NCBI RefSeq assembly: GCF_031081985.1
Contig: NZ_JARWSK010000001.1
Location: 248,001-312,000 of the forward strand
Origin: Komagataeibacter xylinus
GTDB taxonomy: Bacteria > Pseudomonadota > Alphaproteobacteria > Acetobacterales > Acetobacteraceae
Length of the DNA stretch: 64,000 nt
Direction: 5' to 3'
A program made the position numbers and the translations under genes. Positions 1-11,424 of the stretch are shown in pieces (position 1 is the first letter of the stretch; each line of letters opens with the position of its first letter). The notes under the pieces are model-generated. The model saw nothing but the letters and a program-made list of their open reading frames with translations, searched no databases and was not told the DNA's origin.

Positions 1-1
1 G

Positions 2-604
2 CTCGATGGCTATCAGGATCTCACCACGCTGTTCTTCGAGTTTGGCGGTGCGCCTGCCAGCGTGCAGGAGCAGGTGGCGGCGGTCGAGGCCATTGCGCTT
101 TCCAATAACGGGCTGGCCTTTGCCTGGGTCGATACGGCAGAGGAACGCACCCGGCTATGGAAGGCCCGGCACGATGCCTTCTGGGCCGCCAAGGCCATCG
201 AGCCGACAGCGCGCGTCATTTCAACCGACTGCATCGTGCCGATCTCGAAACTGGGCGAACTGATCGCGGGCGTGCGGGAAGATATTGCGGCCTCCGGCCT
301 CCGCGTGCCGCTTTTGGGGCATGTGGGTGATGGTAATTTTCACTCCCTCATCATCACCGAGGATACGCCCGCAGGCCATGCCCGCGCATTGGATCTTGAC
401 CGCAGGATCGTGCACCGGGCGCTTGCTTTGGGTGGTTCATGCAGTGGCGAGCATGGCGTGGGCATGGGCAAGCTGGAATTTCTCGAGACCGAGCACGGCG
501 CGGGCACGCTTGCGGTCATGCGCGCGCTCAAGCACACCATGGACCCGCTCAACATCCTCAACCCCGGCAAGCTGCTGCCGCCGGGGCCGGTCTATCAGGG
601 CTAG
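2..604 (+). CDS. FAD-linked oxidase, C-terminal part (D-lactate/glycolate dehydrogenase type), 5' end missing
   Basis: The reading frame is open from the first bases and stops at 602-604, so the window holds only the C-terminal ~200 residues of a flavoprotein that oxidises a 2-hydroxy acid (glycolate, D-lactate). The visible part is the substrate-binding/cap domain of the FAD-linked oxidase C family: TLFFEFGG near the start, WKARHDAFWA, GHVGDGNFH (metal/substrate His), CSGEHGVGMGK, and the closing MDPLNILNPGKLLP. These motifs are shared by GlcD and Dld-type enzymes, so the exact substrate cannot be told. It converges with the next gene with a gap of 7 bases. Confidence 0.9.
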   Translation, partial: LDGYQDLTTLFFEFGGAPASVQEQVAAVEAIALSNNGLAFAWVDTAEERTRLWKARHDAFWAAKAIEPTARVISTDCIVPISKLGELIAGVREDIAASGLRVPLLGHVGDGNFHSLIITEDTPAGHARALDLDRRIVHRALALGGSCSGEHGVGMGKLEFLETEHGAGTLAVMRALKHTMDPLNILNPGKLLPPGPVYQG

Positions 605-611
605 GCGCTTT

Positions 612-2228
612 TCAGATGGCTGGCAGCAGGCGTGATGGCGGCAGGTCGCGCTTGGCCAGCATGCTGCACAGGCGGCGCACCACATCATCCCACTGCCCGG
701 CGCGGATCTGGCGGATGATGCGTAGGGTGGGGTACCACGGGCTGTCGGTGCGGCCCGAGAGCCAGCGCCAGCAATTGTCAAACCGGTCGAGCAGCAGCAC
801 CGGGCAGCCCAGTGCGCCAGCGAGGTGGGCGACCGACGTATCGACCGACACCACCACATCGAGGCCCGCGATGAGGGCTGCCGTGTCATCCATGTCGCGC
901 ACGCTTTCCATGGGGTCATGCAGGCGCATGCCGGCTGGCATATCCATCATCTGCCGGGCGTAGGTGCCCATCTGCAGGCTGACCATCGAAATGCCGGGCA
1001 CGCCCGCCAGCGGGGCCAGGCTGCGTAGCGGAATGGAGCGCCTGCGGTCCATGGCGTGGGCTGCTGGCACGTCGGGCCTGCTGGCCCCGCCCCATACCAG
1101 CCCTACCCGGAGTGTCGGGCGCTGCGGCAGGAAGGGCGCCCAGGCCTGCACGCGCCCTGCATCGGCATGTAGGTAGGGCACGGCAACACCTGCATGGCCC
1201 GGCATGCGGTGCAGTACATGCGGCAGGCTGAGGAAAGGGCAGTGCCAGTCATAAAACGGCACGGGCTGGCGGTCATTGAACACGCGGCGCACGCCATCCA
1301 TGCGGCGGATCAGGCCGTGCAGCGTGTCGGGAGCCTGCACGATCACGCGCGCGCCCAGGGCTGCCAGCACCGGCACGAAGCGCAGCATCATCAGCATGTC
1401 GCCCAGCCCCCCTTCGCGCGTGATGAGGATGGTCTTGCCCCGCAGGTCGGCATCTGGCGCCAGCACGGGCAGGGTTCGTGCTTCAGGCAGGCGGGCGCGA
1501 CCGGGGAGTTTGCGCCGCCATTCATATTCGGCCCAGCCCCGGGCCATCTGCCCGTTCTTGAGCAGGGTCAGGGCATGGTTCAGGCGCAGGTTGGCATCAT
1601 CGGGGCGGAGTGCTAGGGCGCGGGCATGGATTGTGAGCGATTCATCGGTGCGGTTCCAGCCCGCGAGCAGGTGCGCAAGGTTGGCATGCGTCATGGCGCT
1701 GCGGGGGTGATGCTCGAGGATATAAAGCAGCAGGTCGCGCCCGGCGGCGTATTCGCCCTGTTCCATCAGGCATACGGCCATGAGGTTGCCGGTGGTGAGC
1801 TGGGCGGGTGACAGGCTCAGCCCGTCGGTCAGCACGGCATGCGCCTCCGCCGTGCGGCCGCGTTGCAGCAGCAGTTCGCCAAGCATGTCATGCGTGCGGA
1901 TATCCTGCCCCGCGCGCTGGCGCACGGCGCGGAGCACGGCTTCGGCCTCATCCACGCGCTCATGGGGCAGCAGCAGGTCGAGCATGTCGCGCGCCGGGTG
2001 GCGGGCGCCGGGATTGGCCACGGCCTGCCGGCACAGCAGGCGGGCCGCCTCCTGCACCCGGTTGCATCCTGCATGGGCATGCGCGAGCAGAATCTCGACC
2101 TCAGGCGAGGACGTACAGCTTTCAAGCACGGCACGAGCCTGGGCAAACTGGCCCTGGCGCAGCAGGCCGAGCGCATCGGCAAGCATGGCGTTGGTGGCGG
2201 TGACCGTGCGGGGGGCTTTTTTGTTCAT
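612..2228 (-). CDS. TPR-repeat protein with glycosyltransferase family 9-like C-terminal domain
   Basis: About 538 residues. The N-terminal half is a run of tetratricopeptide-like helices rich in Ala/Leu (GLLRQGQFAQARAVLE, LLLQRGRTAEAHAVL, LAHLLAGWNRTDESL). The C-terminal half looks like the ADP-heptose:LPS transferase (GT9) fold: ITREGGLGDMLMMLRFVPVL, then RVGLVWGG, and VSVDTSVAHLAGALGCPVLLL. Such TPR-GT9 hybrids are frequent in alphaproteobacteria and are presumed to act on surface polysaccharide or protein glycosylation; the substrate is unknown. I chose ATG 2228 (MNKK) over an in-frame ATG at 2249, whose first seven residues look untranslated. Confidence 0.8.
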   Translation of the reverse strand: MNKKAPRTVTATNAMLADALGLLRQGQFAQARAVLESCTSSPEVEILLAHAHAGCNRVQEAARLLCRQAVANPGARHPARDMLDLLLPHERVDEAEAVLRAVRQRAGQDIRTHDMLGELLLQRGRTAEAHAVLTDGLSLSPAQLTTGNLMAVCLMEQGEYAAGRDLLLYILEHHPRSAMTHANLAHLLAGWNRTDESLTIHARALALRPDDANLRLNHALTLLKNGQMARGWAEYEWRRKLPGRARLPEARTLPVLAPDADLRGKTILITREGGLGDMLMMLRFVPVLAALGARVIVQAPDTLHGLIRRMDGVRRVFNDRQPVPFYDWHCPFLSLPHVLHRMPGHAGVAVPYLHADAGRVQAWAPFLPQRPTLRVGLVWGGASRPDVPAAHAMDRRRSIPLRSLAPLAGVPGISMVSLQMGTYARQMMDMPAGMRLHDPMESVRDMDDTAALIAGLDVVVSVDTSVAHLAGALGCPVLLLDRFDNCWRWLSGRTDSPWYPTLRIIRQIRAGQWDDVVRRLCSMLAKRDLPPSRLLPAI

Positions 2229-2378
2229 GTCACGCCATGACCACGGCATGCGACGTGACAGGCGCAGCCCCCGGGCTGGCCAAGCTGTGCGGCACGGAAA
2301 AAAAAGAGGAGCATGGCGGCGGATTTCTTTGGATTCAGGAGCGTGGGGCGTCCAGTCTAGCGCCCTTGCCGCCTGCGT

Positions 2379-2762
2379 CTAGGGCGTGGCCAGGCCCAGA
2401 TGTGCTTCAAGGAGCGCCACGTTGCGCAGGTCGGCCTTGAAGGCGGTATCAAAAATATCGCCCAGCACGGGCACGAGGTCTGCCGCCGCCTCGATCAGCA
2501 CATTGGCCAGCATGCGGGCCAGCACCTTCTGGCTGGCACCGAGCGTCGCGCTTTTCCAGATAATGTAGAGGGAAGGGATGAGCATGATCGCCGTGCCGCC
2601 CACCGGCAGCAGGCCGATCACCGTATCAAGCCCCCAGCGCGCCTTCGTGCCGGGAATACGGAAGGCGGCATCGAGCAGGGTCGCCAGTTTCCGCAGCCGT
2701 GCAACTTCAGCACGGATATCGGCAGGCCGCGCGCCGGCGACCGAAGAAGCAAAAGCGTTCAT
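2379..2762 (-). CDS. DUF4112 domain protein
   Basis: 127 residues matching DUF4112 in length and pattern: an N-terminal amphipathic helix, RIPGTKARWGLDTVIGLLP, GGTAIMLIPSLYIIWKSA (a hydrophobic hairpin) and LVPVLGDIFDTAFKADLRN. Family members are small, probably membrane-associated proteins of unknown function. It stands alone, about 130 bases after the TPR/GT9 gene start on the same strand. Confidence 0.8.
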   Translation of the reverse strand: MNAFASSVAGARPADIRAEVARLRKLATLLDAAFRIPGTKARWGLDTVIGLLPVGGTAIMLIPSLYIIWKSATLGASQKVLARMLANVLIEAAADLVPVLGDIFDTAFKADLRNVALLEAHLGLATP

Positions 2763-2864
2763 GCTGTTATTATGGGGTGTGCCCTGAGGCGTTACAATGC
2801 GGCAGGCTTCATGGCGCGCGCTTTAAAAGCGGCTAAAAGATTTCATCGAGGCCCGATATCGCCC

Positions 2865-3179
2865 TTAGCCGGACGCGCCCCCATCGCGATCAATATGACC
2901 CATGTCACGCCCCGGCGCGATCACGTCGCGCACGCGCTGCTTGAGGTCCTTGGGGCCGGGAAAGCCGCCATCGCGCTTGCGCTCCCACACAAGCTGGCTG
3001 TTGACCGTGATCTCGAACCGTCCGCCGCTTGCCGGGATGAGGCTGACGCTGCCCAGTTCCTCGCCAAAGGTGGAGAGCAGTTCCTGCGCCATCCATGCCG
3101 CGCGCAGCAGCCAGTTGCAGCGCGTGCAGTAAAGGATGGAGATATCGGGGCGGCCTGTGATGGGGATCGGGGCAGTCAT
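2865..3179 (-). CDS. SelT/SelW/SelH (Rdx) family thioredoxin-like protein
   Basis: 104 residues with the thioredoxin-like Rdx signature near the N terminus, ISILYCTRCNWLLRAAW, where C-x-x-C is the redox pair (the second Cys is Sec in animal SelW). It ends in the family's GGFPGPKDLKQRVRD helix. Bacterial members are presumed redox proteins; the partner is unknown. SD-like GGAGG precedes the ATG (rev. comp. of 3183-3190). Confidence 0.85.
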   Translation of the reverse strand: MTAPIPITGRPDISILYCTRCNWLLRAAWMAQELLSTFGEELGSVSLIPASGGRFEITVNSQLVWERKRDGGFPGPKDLKQRVRDVIAPGRDMGHIDRDGGASG

Positions 3180-3892
3180 GGGCGTTCCTCCTGTCTCATC
3201 CAGCCGGACGGGGCCGCCCGGCTGCCCTGATGGGTATCATGCACCATGAATGGATATAGCGCCTTTCAGGCCATGAAGCACCGGAAACCTTGCGGGCCAT
3301 GTGCCCCCACATATCAATGCAGTGACGGAGATATGGAAATGAAAACAGGGATTCAGTCGAGACGATAAAGAAGATATTCCGAGGAAAGTGTTGTCACAGA
3401 CGATCTTCGGCAAATCAGGAAGGAAGACGTCCATGCATGATAGACAGTTCACTCCATTATGCCGGAGATTTGGGGCCGGACCATCTGCAGCTTCCCTGTC
3501 GTCACGGGAATTCCGCAGGGCAGTTCACAACGTGTGGGAGCGGGTTACAAATATTGTGGAATCAGCGACCCGGGTGGAAACTTTCAGGTTCCGGCAAGGG
3601 CATCCTGCCTATCGCGTTTTCTGGGATTTTACCCTTGTTTTTTACAGGCAATACATTTGTTACGAGCCTGATCGGGTCGAGTTTGGACTGACCCGCCCCC
3701 GGAGACTGTCTGAAAATTTTACCCGGAAAACCTCCACAAATCATAAGGACGTTTCTGGTGAAGCTTTTTTCAAAAAGCTTCGAAGAATGCCGCCTTTTTG
3801 AAAAAAGGCGGCACCCCGAAACCTTCATCATTTTTTATCGATAGTTTTTTCAACCCGTTTCTCAGGCAGCCGGAAGGGCGGGTGCCGCGTGG
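3180..3892. other. Intergenic stretch without a convincing gene
   Basis: No open frame here has a plausible start, codon usage and recognisable protein. The right part carries the palindromic element at 3750-3830. The katE stop codon lies immediately to the right. Confidence 0.6.
3750..3830. repeat. Dispersed palindromic (REP-like) element, intact copy
   Basis: Two consecutive near-perfect hairpins: 3760-3781 (arms GAAGCTTTTT / AAAAAGCTTC) and 3788-3813 (arms GCCGCCTTTTT / AAAAAGGCGGC). Degenerate relatives occur at 8240-8300 and 8905-8985, always between host genes and never inside the prophage. The arms end in T-runs in both directions, so the element can also serve as a bidirectional terminator downstream of katE. 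Confidence 0.65.
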
Positions 3893-5995
<2,103 letters not shown>

Positions 5996-6163
5996 GATGG
6001 GGGTGTGTCCAGGCTGGAGATGAAGGGATGTGCTTTCCCAACGGGGCGGAATGGGGTGAGTTGCATGGTGATGTCGGGGCCGTTGCTGATGGCGGTTGCC
6101 AATTGCGCGGCGACAGGGCACACGGGCGCATGAACCGCCAGCAGCCAGAGAGCCCTGCCATCC

Positions 6164-7009
6164 ATGCGTAACCGTTCAGCCCTTCTGGCCGCAGGCAGCC
6201 TGCTTGCCGCCCTTTGGTGCGCCCCGGCCGTGGCCAGCCCCAGCCCCAGCCCCAGCCCCAGCCCCGGCACGGTCGATTTCACGGACCTGACCTGGACCGA
6301 AATCCGCAACGCGGTGCAGGGGGGCGATACCACCATCATCGTGCCGGTGGGCGGCACGGAACAGAGCGGGCCTTACATTGCGGTGGGCAAGCATGACGTG
6401 CGCGCCCTGCTGCTTGCCCGCCGCATTGCGCGCGCGGCGGGCCATGCGCTCGTGGCCCCGGTGGTGGCCTACGTGCCTGAAGGTGGCACGTCGCCGCGCA
6501 CGTCGCACATGCGCTTTCCCGGCACCATCAGCATAACCCCGGCCACCTTCCGCGCATTGCTCAGCGATGCCGCCGAGAGCTTTCGCGTGCAGGGGTTTAC
6601 GCGCGTGGTGCTGATTGGCGATCATGGCGGCTACCAGAAGGATCTGCGCACCGTGGCCGATACGCTCAACCACCGCTGGCAGGGCACGGGGGCGCATGTG
6701 CTGTACGTGCCCGCCTATTACGACGTGGTGCCGGGCGCCTATGCCACCTGGCTGCGCCAGCATGGCCATGCGGCGGAGGTCGGCATGCATGCCGACCTGT
6801 CTGACACTTCACTGATGCTGGCCCTTGACCCCGCCCTTGTGCGCACGCAGGCGCTGCAGGCCGCCCCCCTGCCTGGCGCAGCGCAGGGCGTCTATGGCGG
6901 CGACCCGCGCCGCGCCGATGCAGCCCTTGGGCAGGTGGGGGCGGACATGCAGGTCAACGCCACGGTTGCGGCCATGCAACACGACCTAACAGGACGGAAT
7001 TCGCCCTGA
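6164..7009 (+). CDS. Exported creatininase-family amidohydrolase
   Basis: 281 residues. Residues 1-25 form a signal peptide ([11 protein letters not shown] ... VASPS). A Ser-Pro repeat follows, then a creatininase/creatinine amidohydrolase domain: [19 protein letters not shown] (metal-binding Glu/His/Asp), [26 protein letters not shown], and a C-terminal [12 protein letters not shown]. The family binds two metals and cleaves cyclic or linear amides; the substrate here is unknown and the location is likely periplasmic. It is divergent from katE, with 168 bases between the starts. Confidence 0.85.
   Translation: MRNRSALLAAGSLLAALWCAPAVASPSPSPSPSPGTVDFTDLTWTEIRNAVQGGDTTIIVPVGGTEQSGPYIAVGKHDVRALLLARRIARAAGHALVAPVVAYVPEGGTSPRTSHMRFPGTISITPATFRALLSDAAESFRVQGFTRVVLIGDHGGYQKDLRTVADTLNHRWQGTGAHVLYVPAYYDVVPGAYATWLRQHGHAAEVGMHADLSDTSLMLALDPALVRTQALQAAPLPGAAQGVYGGDPRRADAALGQVGADMQVNATVAAMQHDLTGRNSP
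6236..6265 (+). repeat. Five tandem AGCCCC hexamers in coding sequence
   Basis: Five uninterrupted AGCCCC units encode the (Ser-Pro) linker between the signal peptide and catalytic domain of the creatininase-family protein. Gain or loss of a unit keeps the frame and only changes the linker by two residues. Confidence 0.85.
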
Positions 7010-7061
7010 TTGCGCTGCTGCCATGGCGTGCTATAGGGGCCGCGACGAACAGGATCACACT

Positions 7062-8216
7062 ATGACACACAAGAAAAAACTACCGGTTCTGGGGCTGGGC
7101 ATGCTGCTGCTGCAAGGTGGGGTGGCCCTCGCACAGGCTGTTGACACCATTCCCGGCATGCCGCCCGTGCTCGACCCCCACAATATTTACAGCGAGACCC
7201 AGGCCAACAACCTCAACCCCGAGGTTGCCAAGGATCCGCCACGCATTTACGTGCCCAACCTGCGCTCGAACAATGTGTATGTGATCGATCCGCAGACCTA
7301 TACGGTCATCTCGCGCTTCAAGGTGGGCCAGAGCCCGCAGCACGTCGTGCCCTCGTGGGATCTGCGCACCCTGTGGGTGACCAACAATGCCGAAGGCACG
7401 ACCAACGGCACGCTCACCCCCATCGACCCGCGCACCACCCAGCCACTGGCCGAGGTGGCGGTGGATGATCCGTACAACATGTATTTCACCCCCGATGGCA
7501 AATCCGCCATCACGGTGGCCGAGGCACGCCAGAGGCTCGATTTCCGCGATCCGCATACCATGGCATTGCAGGGCTCGGTCTCGGTGCCGCAGTGCAAGGG
7601 CGTCAACCACGCCGATTTCTCCATCGACGGGCGTTACGCCATCTTTACCTGTGAGTTCGGCGGCTATCTGGCCAAGATCGATACGGTCAACCGCACGGTC
7701 ATCGGCTACCTCAAGCTCTCGGCCGGGGGCATGCCGCAGGATATCCTGACCGCGCCCGATGGCCACAAATTCTACGTGGCCGACATGCATGCCGATGGCG
7801 TGTTCGTGATTGATGGCGACAGCTTCCGCGAGACGGGCTTCATCCCCACCGGCATTGGCACCCATGGCCTGTATCCCAGCCGTGACGGCACGAAGATGTA
7901 CGTGGCCAACCGTGGCTCGCACAAGATTCATGGGCCGCCACATGGCAAGGCGGGTGGCGTGAGCGTGATCGATTTCGCGACTGACAAGGTCGTGGCCAAC
8001 TGGCCCATTCCCGGTGGCGGCAGCCCTGACATGGGCAATGTCAGCAATGACGGCAGGACGCTCTGGCTTTCGGGCCGGTTTGATGATGTCGTCTATGCCA
8101 TCGACACCACCACGGGCACCATGCGCAAGATCCCCGTGGGGCTGGAGCCTCATGGCCTGACCGTATGGCCGCAGCCGGGCCGCTATTCGATCGGGCATAC
8201 CGGAATTCTGCGTTAA
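7062..8216 (+). CDS. Exported YVTN-type beta-propeller protein
   Basis: 384 residues with a signal peptide (MTHKKKLPVLGLGMLLL ... ALAQA). A seven-bladed propeller follows, built from repeats such as RIYVPNLRSNNVYVIDPQTY, KFYVADMHADGVFVIDGDS and KMYVANRGSHKIHG. These proteins are periplasmic; some act in metal or quinoprotein metabolism, but no catalytic motif is visible. ATG 7062 was chosen over the in-frame ATG at 7023 because AGGA lies 9 bases upstream and the signal peptide starts there. Confidence 0.85.
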   Translation: MTHKKKLPVLGLGMLLLQGGVALAQAVDTIPGMPPVLDPHNIYSETQANNLNPEVAKDPPRIYVPNLRSNNVYVIDPQTYTVISRFKVGQSPQHVVPSWDLRTLWVTNNAEGTTNGTLTPIDPRTTQPLAEVAVDDPYNMYFTPDGKSAITVAEARQRLDFRDPHTMALQGSVSVPQCKGVNHADFSIDGRYAIFTCEFGGYLAKIDTVNRTVIGYLKLSAGGMPQDILTAPDGHKFYVADMHADGVFVIDGDSFRETGFIPTGIGTHGLYPSRDGTKMYVANRGSHKIHGPPHGKAGGVSVIDFATDKVVANWPIPGGGSPDMGNVSNDGRTLWLSGRFDDVVYAIDTTTGTMRKIPVGLEPHGLTVWPQPGRYSIGHTGILR

Positions 8217-8220
8217 GGAA

Positions 8221-8300
8221 CTGTTTTAAAAAATAAAAACTTTTTGGGCGCTGTCTTTTTCAAAAAGGCGGCGTCTTTTTTTGTGCCTCCAACAAAAACT
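8221..8300. repeat. Degenerate copy of the REP-like element
   Basis: The arrangement resembles 3750-3830: a T-rich arm, CTTTTTCAAAAAGGCGGCG and a second T-rich arm, but the pairing is imperfect. It lies directly after the beta-propeller stop and before ogt, where it may terminate transcription. Confidence 0.45.
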
Positions 8301-8360
8301 TTTGCATGATTCCCCGCTCTTTGCTGCAATATCCGCTACGCACAAAGGGGCTGGCCGGTC

Positions 8361-8897
8361 ATGACACTATCAAAACAGGATGCCGACATCCGTTTCATCA
8401 CCGGGCCTTCAGGTCTTGGCATGGTCATGGTGGCACTTGGGCCGGAAGGGATTGCGGCCATTATGCTCGATGCGGATGAGCGCGCGCTGCGACGGGCCGC
8501 CGTGGCGTCTTTTCCCACGGCACGGGCCGGGGGCGCGGATGATGTGGCGCTGGCCCATTGGCTGGAGGTCGTGACTGCCGGCATCGAGGCCCCGTGGACC
8601 ATGCCCGACCTGCCACTTGCGCTGCAAGGCACGCCTTTCCAGCATCAGGTCTGGCAGGCCCTGCGCGCAGTACCCTGTGGCCACACCGTGACATATACCG
8701 AACTGGCCGCCCGCATTGGCCGCCCGACTGCCGTGCGGGCGGTGGCCGGAGCCTGTGCCGCCAACCGGCTGGCCGTGGTGGTGCCCTGCCATCGCGTCAT
8801 CCGCCACGATGGCAGCCTCTCGGGCTATCGCTGGGGTGTGGCCCGCAAGCAGGCCCTTCTGGCGCGGGAGCGGGCCTGGCACCTGGGGGGAAAATGA
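8361..8897 (+). CDS. ogt: Methylated-DNA--protein-cysteine methyltransferase
   Basis: 178 residues. Repairs O6-methylguanine by suicidal transfer of the methyl group to a cysteine. The C-terminal domain is diagnostic: [20 protein letters not shown], the DNA-binding helix-turn-helix around [17 protein letters not shown], and active site [21 protein letters not shown]. The N-terminal ribonuclease-like domain is short and diverged, as in Ogt rather than Ada. Monocistronic. Confidence 0.93.
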   Translation: MTLSKQDADIRFITGPSGLGMVMVALGPEGIAAIMLDADERALRRAAVASFPTARAGGADDVALAHWLEVVTAGIEAPWTMPDLPLALQGTPFQHQVWQALRAVPCGHTVTYTELAARIGRPTAVRAVAGACAANRLAVVVPCHRVIRHDGSLSGYRWGVARKQALLARERAWHLGGK

Positions 8898-8899
8898 TA

Positions 8900-8995
8900 A
8901 CGGGTTTTTGGTAAGGTCTTTTTTTCCAACCAGTGTTCTCTGAATCTTTTTGAAAAAAGCTTCACCAAAAACTTTCAGGCTGTTGAAAATTTAAA
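8900..8995. repeat. Degenerate copy of the REP-like element
   Basis: CTTTTTGAAAAAAGCTTC followed by ACCAAAAACTTTC repeats the outer half of the 3750-3830 element in inverted orientation. It lies between the convergent genes ogt and the PRC-barrel gene. Confidence 0.45.
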
Positions 8996-9057
8996 AAACC
9001 GCAGGTTACGGCCCAAGGCTGTTCCCTGCGGTTCCAGTTTACGGATTACGGCCTGAT

Positions 9058-9435
9058 TCAGGCGTGGGGTAATCCGCCGTAATAGGTATCGACCTGCTGG
9101 CCATAGGTGCTGTTGCTCCAGTCAGGCGACATGTCCTGCGCATAGGCCGGTGCGCCTTCAAGCTGCTCGCGCGTGAGCGACACGATATAGCCGCCCTGGC
9201 GGGGGTCGTAATGCAGGGCTTTCCAGGGCAGGGGGTGGTAGCTGTTCCCCATGCCCATGAAGCCGCCAAAGCTCATGACAACATAGGCGACATCGCCTGA
9301 AATCTTGTCGACCATGAAATACTTGACCGTGCCCAGTTTTTCGCCCGCCGGTGAATACACGGCCGTGCCTTCAACCTGGTCGGACGAAATGAGGTCATGC
9401 TTGTTGGTCATTGTGTTGCTTGCCGTAGCAGACAT
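9058..9435 (-). CDS. PRC-barrel domain protein
   Basis: 125 residues with the PRC-barrel beta pattern: AVYSPAGEKLGTVKYFMVDK, GDVAYVVMSFGGFMGMG, YHPLPWKALHYD and GGYIVSLTREQLEGAP. Such proteins are common in acetic acid bacteria and rhizobia, often stress-linked; no enzymatic role is known. ATG 9435 is preceded by a strong AAGGAGA. Confidence 0.85.
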   Translation of the reverse strand: MSATASNTMTNKHDLISSDQVEGTAVYSPAGEKLGTVKYFMVDKISGDVAYVVMSFGGFMGMGNSYHPLPWKALHYDPRQGGYIVSLTREQLEGAPAYAQDMSPDWSNSTYGQQVDTYYGGLPHA

Positions 9436-9576
9436 GTAACTTCTCCTTGCCGGTTCTTCGTGCCGCGCCACGCAGGGGCATGCCTGCCTTCTCGTGTGGC
9501 TGTGGCGCGGGGCCTGTTGCAAAGGGAGAGGAGCCACGGCACCGCCATGGCCTCCTCCTGCCCTGAGCCGGTGGGT

Positions 9577-9936
9577 TCAGGTTTTGGTGTGACTGTGCTG
9601 GCCGCCCTTGCGCCCGGCCTGCGCCGCCCGCTCGGGGTCATCGGCAAAATTGCCGGACCGGTGTTCCGTGCCCTTGTGACTGGCCTGGTTGGTTTTTTCC
9701 GCCTCATGGCCCGTGCCGCCGTGGCTGTGCTGGCCACCCTTGCGGCCCGCCTCGGCGGCGCGTTCGGGGTCGCGGGCAAAGTTGCCAGAACTGTTTTGGC
9801 CCCCCTTGTGCCCGGCCTCGGCCGCCTTTGCGCGGTCATTGGCAAAGTTGCCGGGGTTGTGCGCGGCACCGCCGCCGCCGCGACTATCGGCAGGGGACAG
9901 GACAATACGGTTATGCAGGGAGATATGAGAATTCAT
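9577..9936 (-). CDS. KGG-repeat (Con-10/GsiB-like) hydrophilic stress protein
   Basis: 119 residues, highly hydrophilic, with repeats of the KGG motif: NPGNFANDRAKAAEAGHKGG, SGNFARDPERAAEAGRKGGQ and SGNFADDPERAAQAGRKGGQ. The family includes GsiB and Con-10, intrinsically disordered proteins made under desiccation or general stress. ATG 9936 is preceded by AAGGTGAAG. Confidence 0.85.
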   Translation of the reverse strand: MNSHISLHNRIVLSPADSRGGGGAAHNPGNFANDRAKAAEAGHKGGQNSSGNFARDPERAAEAGRKGGQHSHGGTGHEAEKTNQASHKGTEHRSGNFADDPERAAQAGRKGGQHSHTKT

Positions 9937-10386
9937 GATCTTCACCTTTCGCTGGCAGCGGCTACAGGGGATCCTTGTTTTTCCTCGCTCCATCATAGGG
10001 TTTTACTGAGGAAGCAATCCCGGGGACATCCGCTGTGAGGAGATCAACGATGCATTCCTTTCCCGGTTGCAGCCGGGCCGTATAAAATAAAAAAGTAGCC
10101 ATTACAATAAGAGTCGATATCGGAATGAGTCCGGTCATAATAAAATTAAGACCATGGACCTTATAATTCAGACTAGAACGGGACGGGGAGGGGCAGTAGG
10201 AGAAAAAGTATTGCGCAAGGCGCGGGTTCAGGGCGTCAATATACCCGGCTCCCTGTGCTGCCGATCTGTCGCGACGGGCATCGGCCCTGCCGTGACCCGG
10301 TTCATGTTGGTGCGGATTTTGCCCGGATCGGGGCGACAAACCGGGAATGTGGGTGGCAAGCGCAGCTTTATCCGCGTCTGTGCGGC
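9937..10386. other. Intergenic stretch without a convincing gene
   Basis: Contains the promoter side of the KGG gene. A short leftward frame with one hydrophobic segment (around 10070-10140) has no Shine-Dalgarno sequence and no recognisable product, so I do not call it. Confidence 0.5.
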
Positions 10387-11247
10387 CTATTCGGCTGCCA
10401 TCTGGGCCAGCGTGTCGCCATACTGCGCCAGCATGGCCACGACTTCCATCAGCACGGCTTGCAGCCGCGTGAAGCCTTCATGGGGTTGCAGGCTGTCCTG
10501 ATCCATATACAGCGCCCGGCTCATTTCCAGTTGCAGGGCCTGCACGCCGCGCCGTGGCCGCCCGTAATGGCGGGTTACATACCCCCCTGCAAAAGGCACG
10601 TTACGCGCAACGCTGTAGCCGTGGGCCGTCAGCACATGCTCGACGAGCGCCGTCATCTGCTGGGTGCAGGCCGTGCCCCAGGCATTACCCAGAACAAAAT
10701 CCGGCTGGTCCCCGCGTCCCTTCACCACGGGCATGGAATGGGCATCAAGCAGCAGGCAGAAGCCATGTCGCGCCACGCTGTCCTGCACCAGATGGGCAAG
10801 GGCATCATGATAGGGTTGCCAGCAGGTGCGGACCCGTTTCTCGGCCTCCGCGAAGGGGAGCGGGCGGGCATAGATCGGCCCATCACGCGACACGATGCGG
10901 GCAATGGTGCCAAACCCGGCCCTGACCTTGCGGCTGGTGGTATTGCACCACGCAGGCAGGGCCTCGCGGAACATGGTGGGATCGAGTTCCCATGCCTCAC
11001 GGTTCACATCGCAATAGGCCCGTGGAAAGGTGGCGTGCAGCAAGGTAGCGCCCTGCTTTGGTGCGCCTTCAAACAACTGCTCCACGTAACAGTCCTCGCT
11101 GCGCCGCAGCGCAAGTGCGCCCAGCCGGGACAGGCGCAGGAATTCGGACATGTAGTTACGCCCCGAATGGGGAGACGCCACGATAACCGGCCGATGGATG
11201 CCTTGGGGTTCAATGATATGAAAGGGCGGCACGGCGCGTTCCGTCAT
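10387..11247 (-). CDS. N-formylglutamate amidohydrolase family protein
   Basis: 286 residues of the HutG-like N-formylglutamate amidohydrolase family: PVIVASPHSGRNYMSEF near the N terminus, DCYVEQLF, YCDVNREAWELDP, the central LLLDAHSMP (zinc-ligand region) and GGYVTRHYGRPRRGVQALQL. Members hydrolyse N-formylglutamate or related N-formyl amino acids; there are no hut genes nearby, so pathway assignment is open. The start at 11247 (MTERAV) is preferred to 11274, though not proven. Confidence 0.85.
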   Translation of the reverse strand: MTERAVPPFHIIEPQGIHRPVIVASPHSGRNYMSEFLRLSRLGALALRRSEDCYVEQLFEGAPKQGATLLHATFPRAYCDVNREAWELDPTMFREALPAWCNTTSRKVRAGFGTIARIVSRDGPIYARPLPFAEAEKRVRTCWQPYHDALAHLVQDSVARHGFCLLLDAHSMPVVKGRGDQPDFVLGNAWGTACTQQMTALVEHVLTAHGYSVARNVPFAGGYVTRHYGRPRRGVQALQLEMSRALYMDQDSLQPHEGFTRLQAVLMEVVAMLAQYGDTLAQMAAE

Positions 11248-11424
11248 GCGGGTTTTCCTATAGGGAACAGCCACATGGGAACAGGTAGCGGGAAGGAAAA
11301 GGCAGGCCAGCGCATGGCCGCCATAGGGGCAGGCGGCACGCCGGGGGTCAATGCGTTTTTTTTAAAAAAGGGGGGTTGCATCCGCCTGAAAGGGCCAGTA
11401 AAAGCCTCTTCATCGACGGACGAT

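Noticed and set aside
3388-3801. Rightward 137-codon frame in the intergenic stretch
   Set aside because: Runs into the palindromic element, overlaps other unlikely frames, no Shine-Dalgarno and no recognisable pattern.
7080-8198. 372-codon open frame opposite the beta-propeller gene
   Set aside because: His/Gly-rich antisense reading without family features; the sense frame has signal peptide and repeats.
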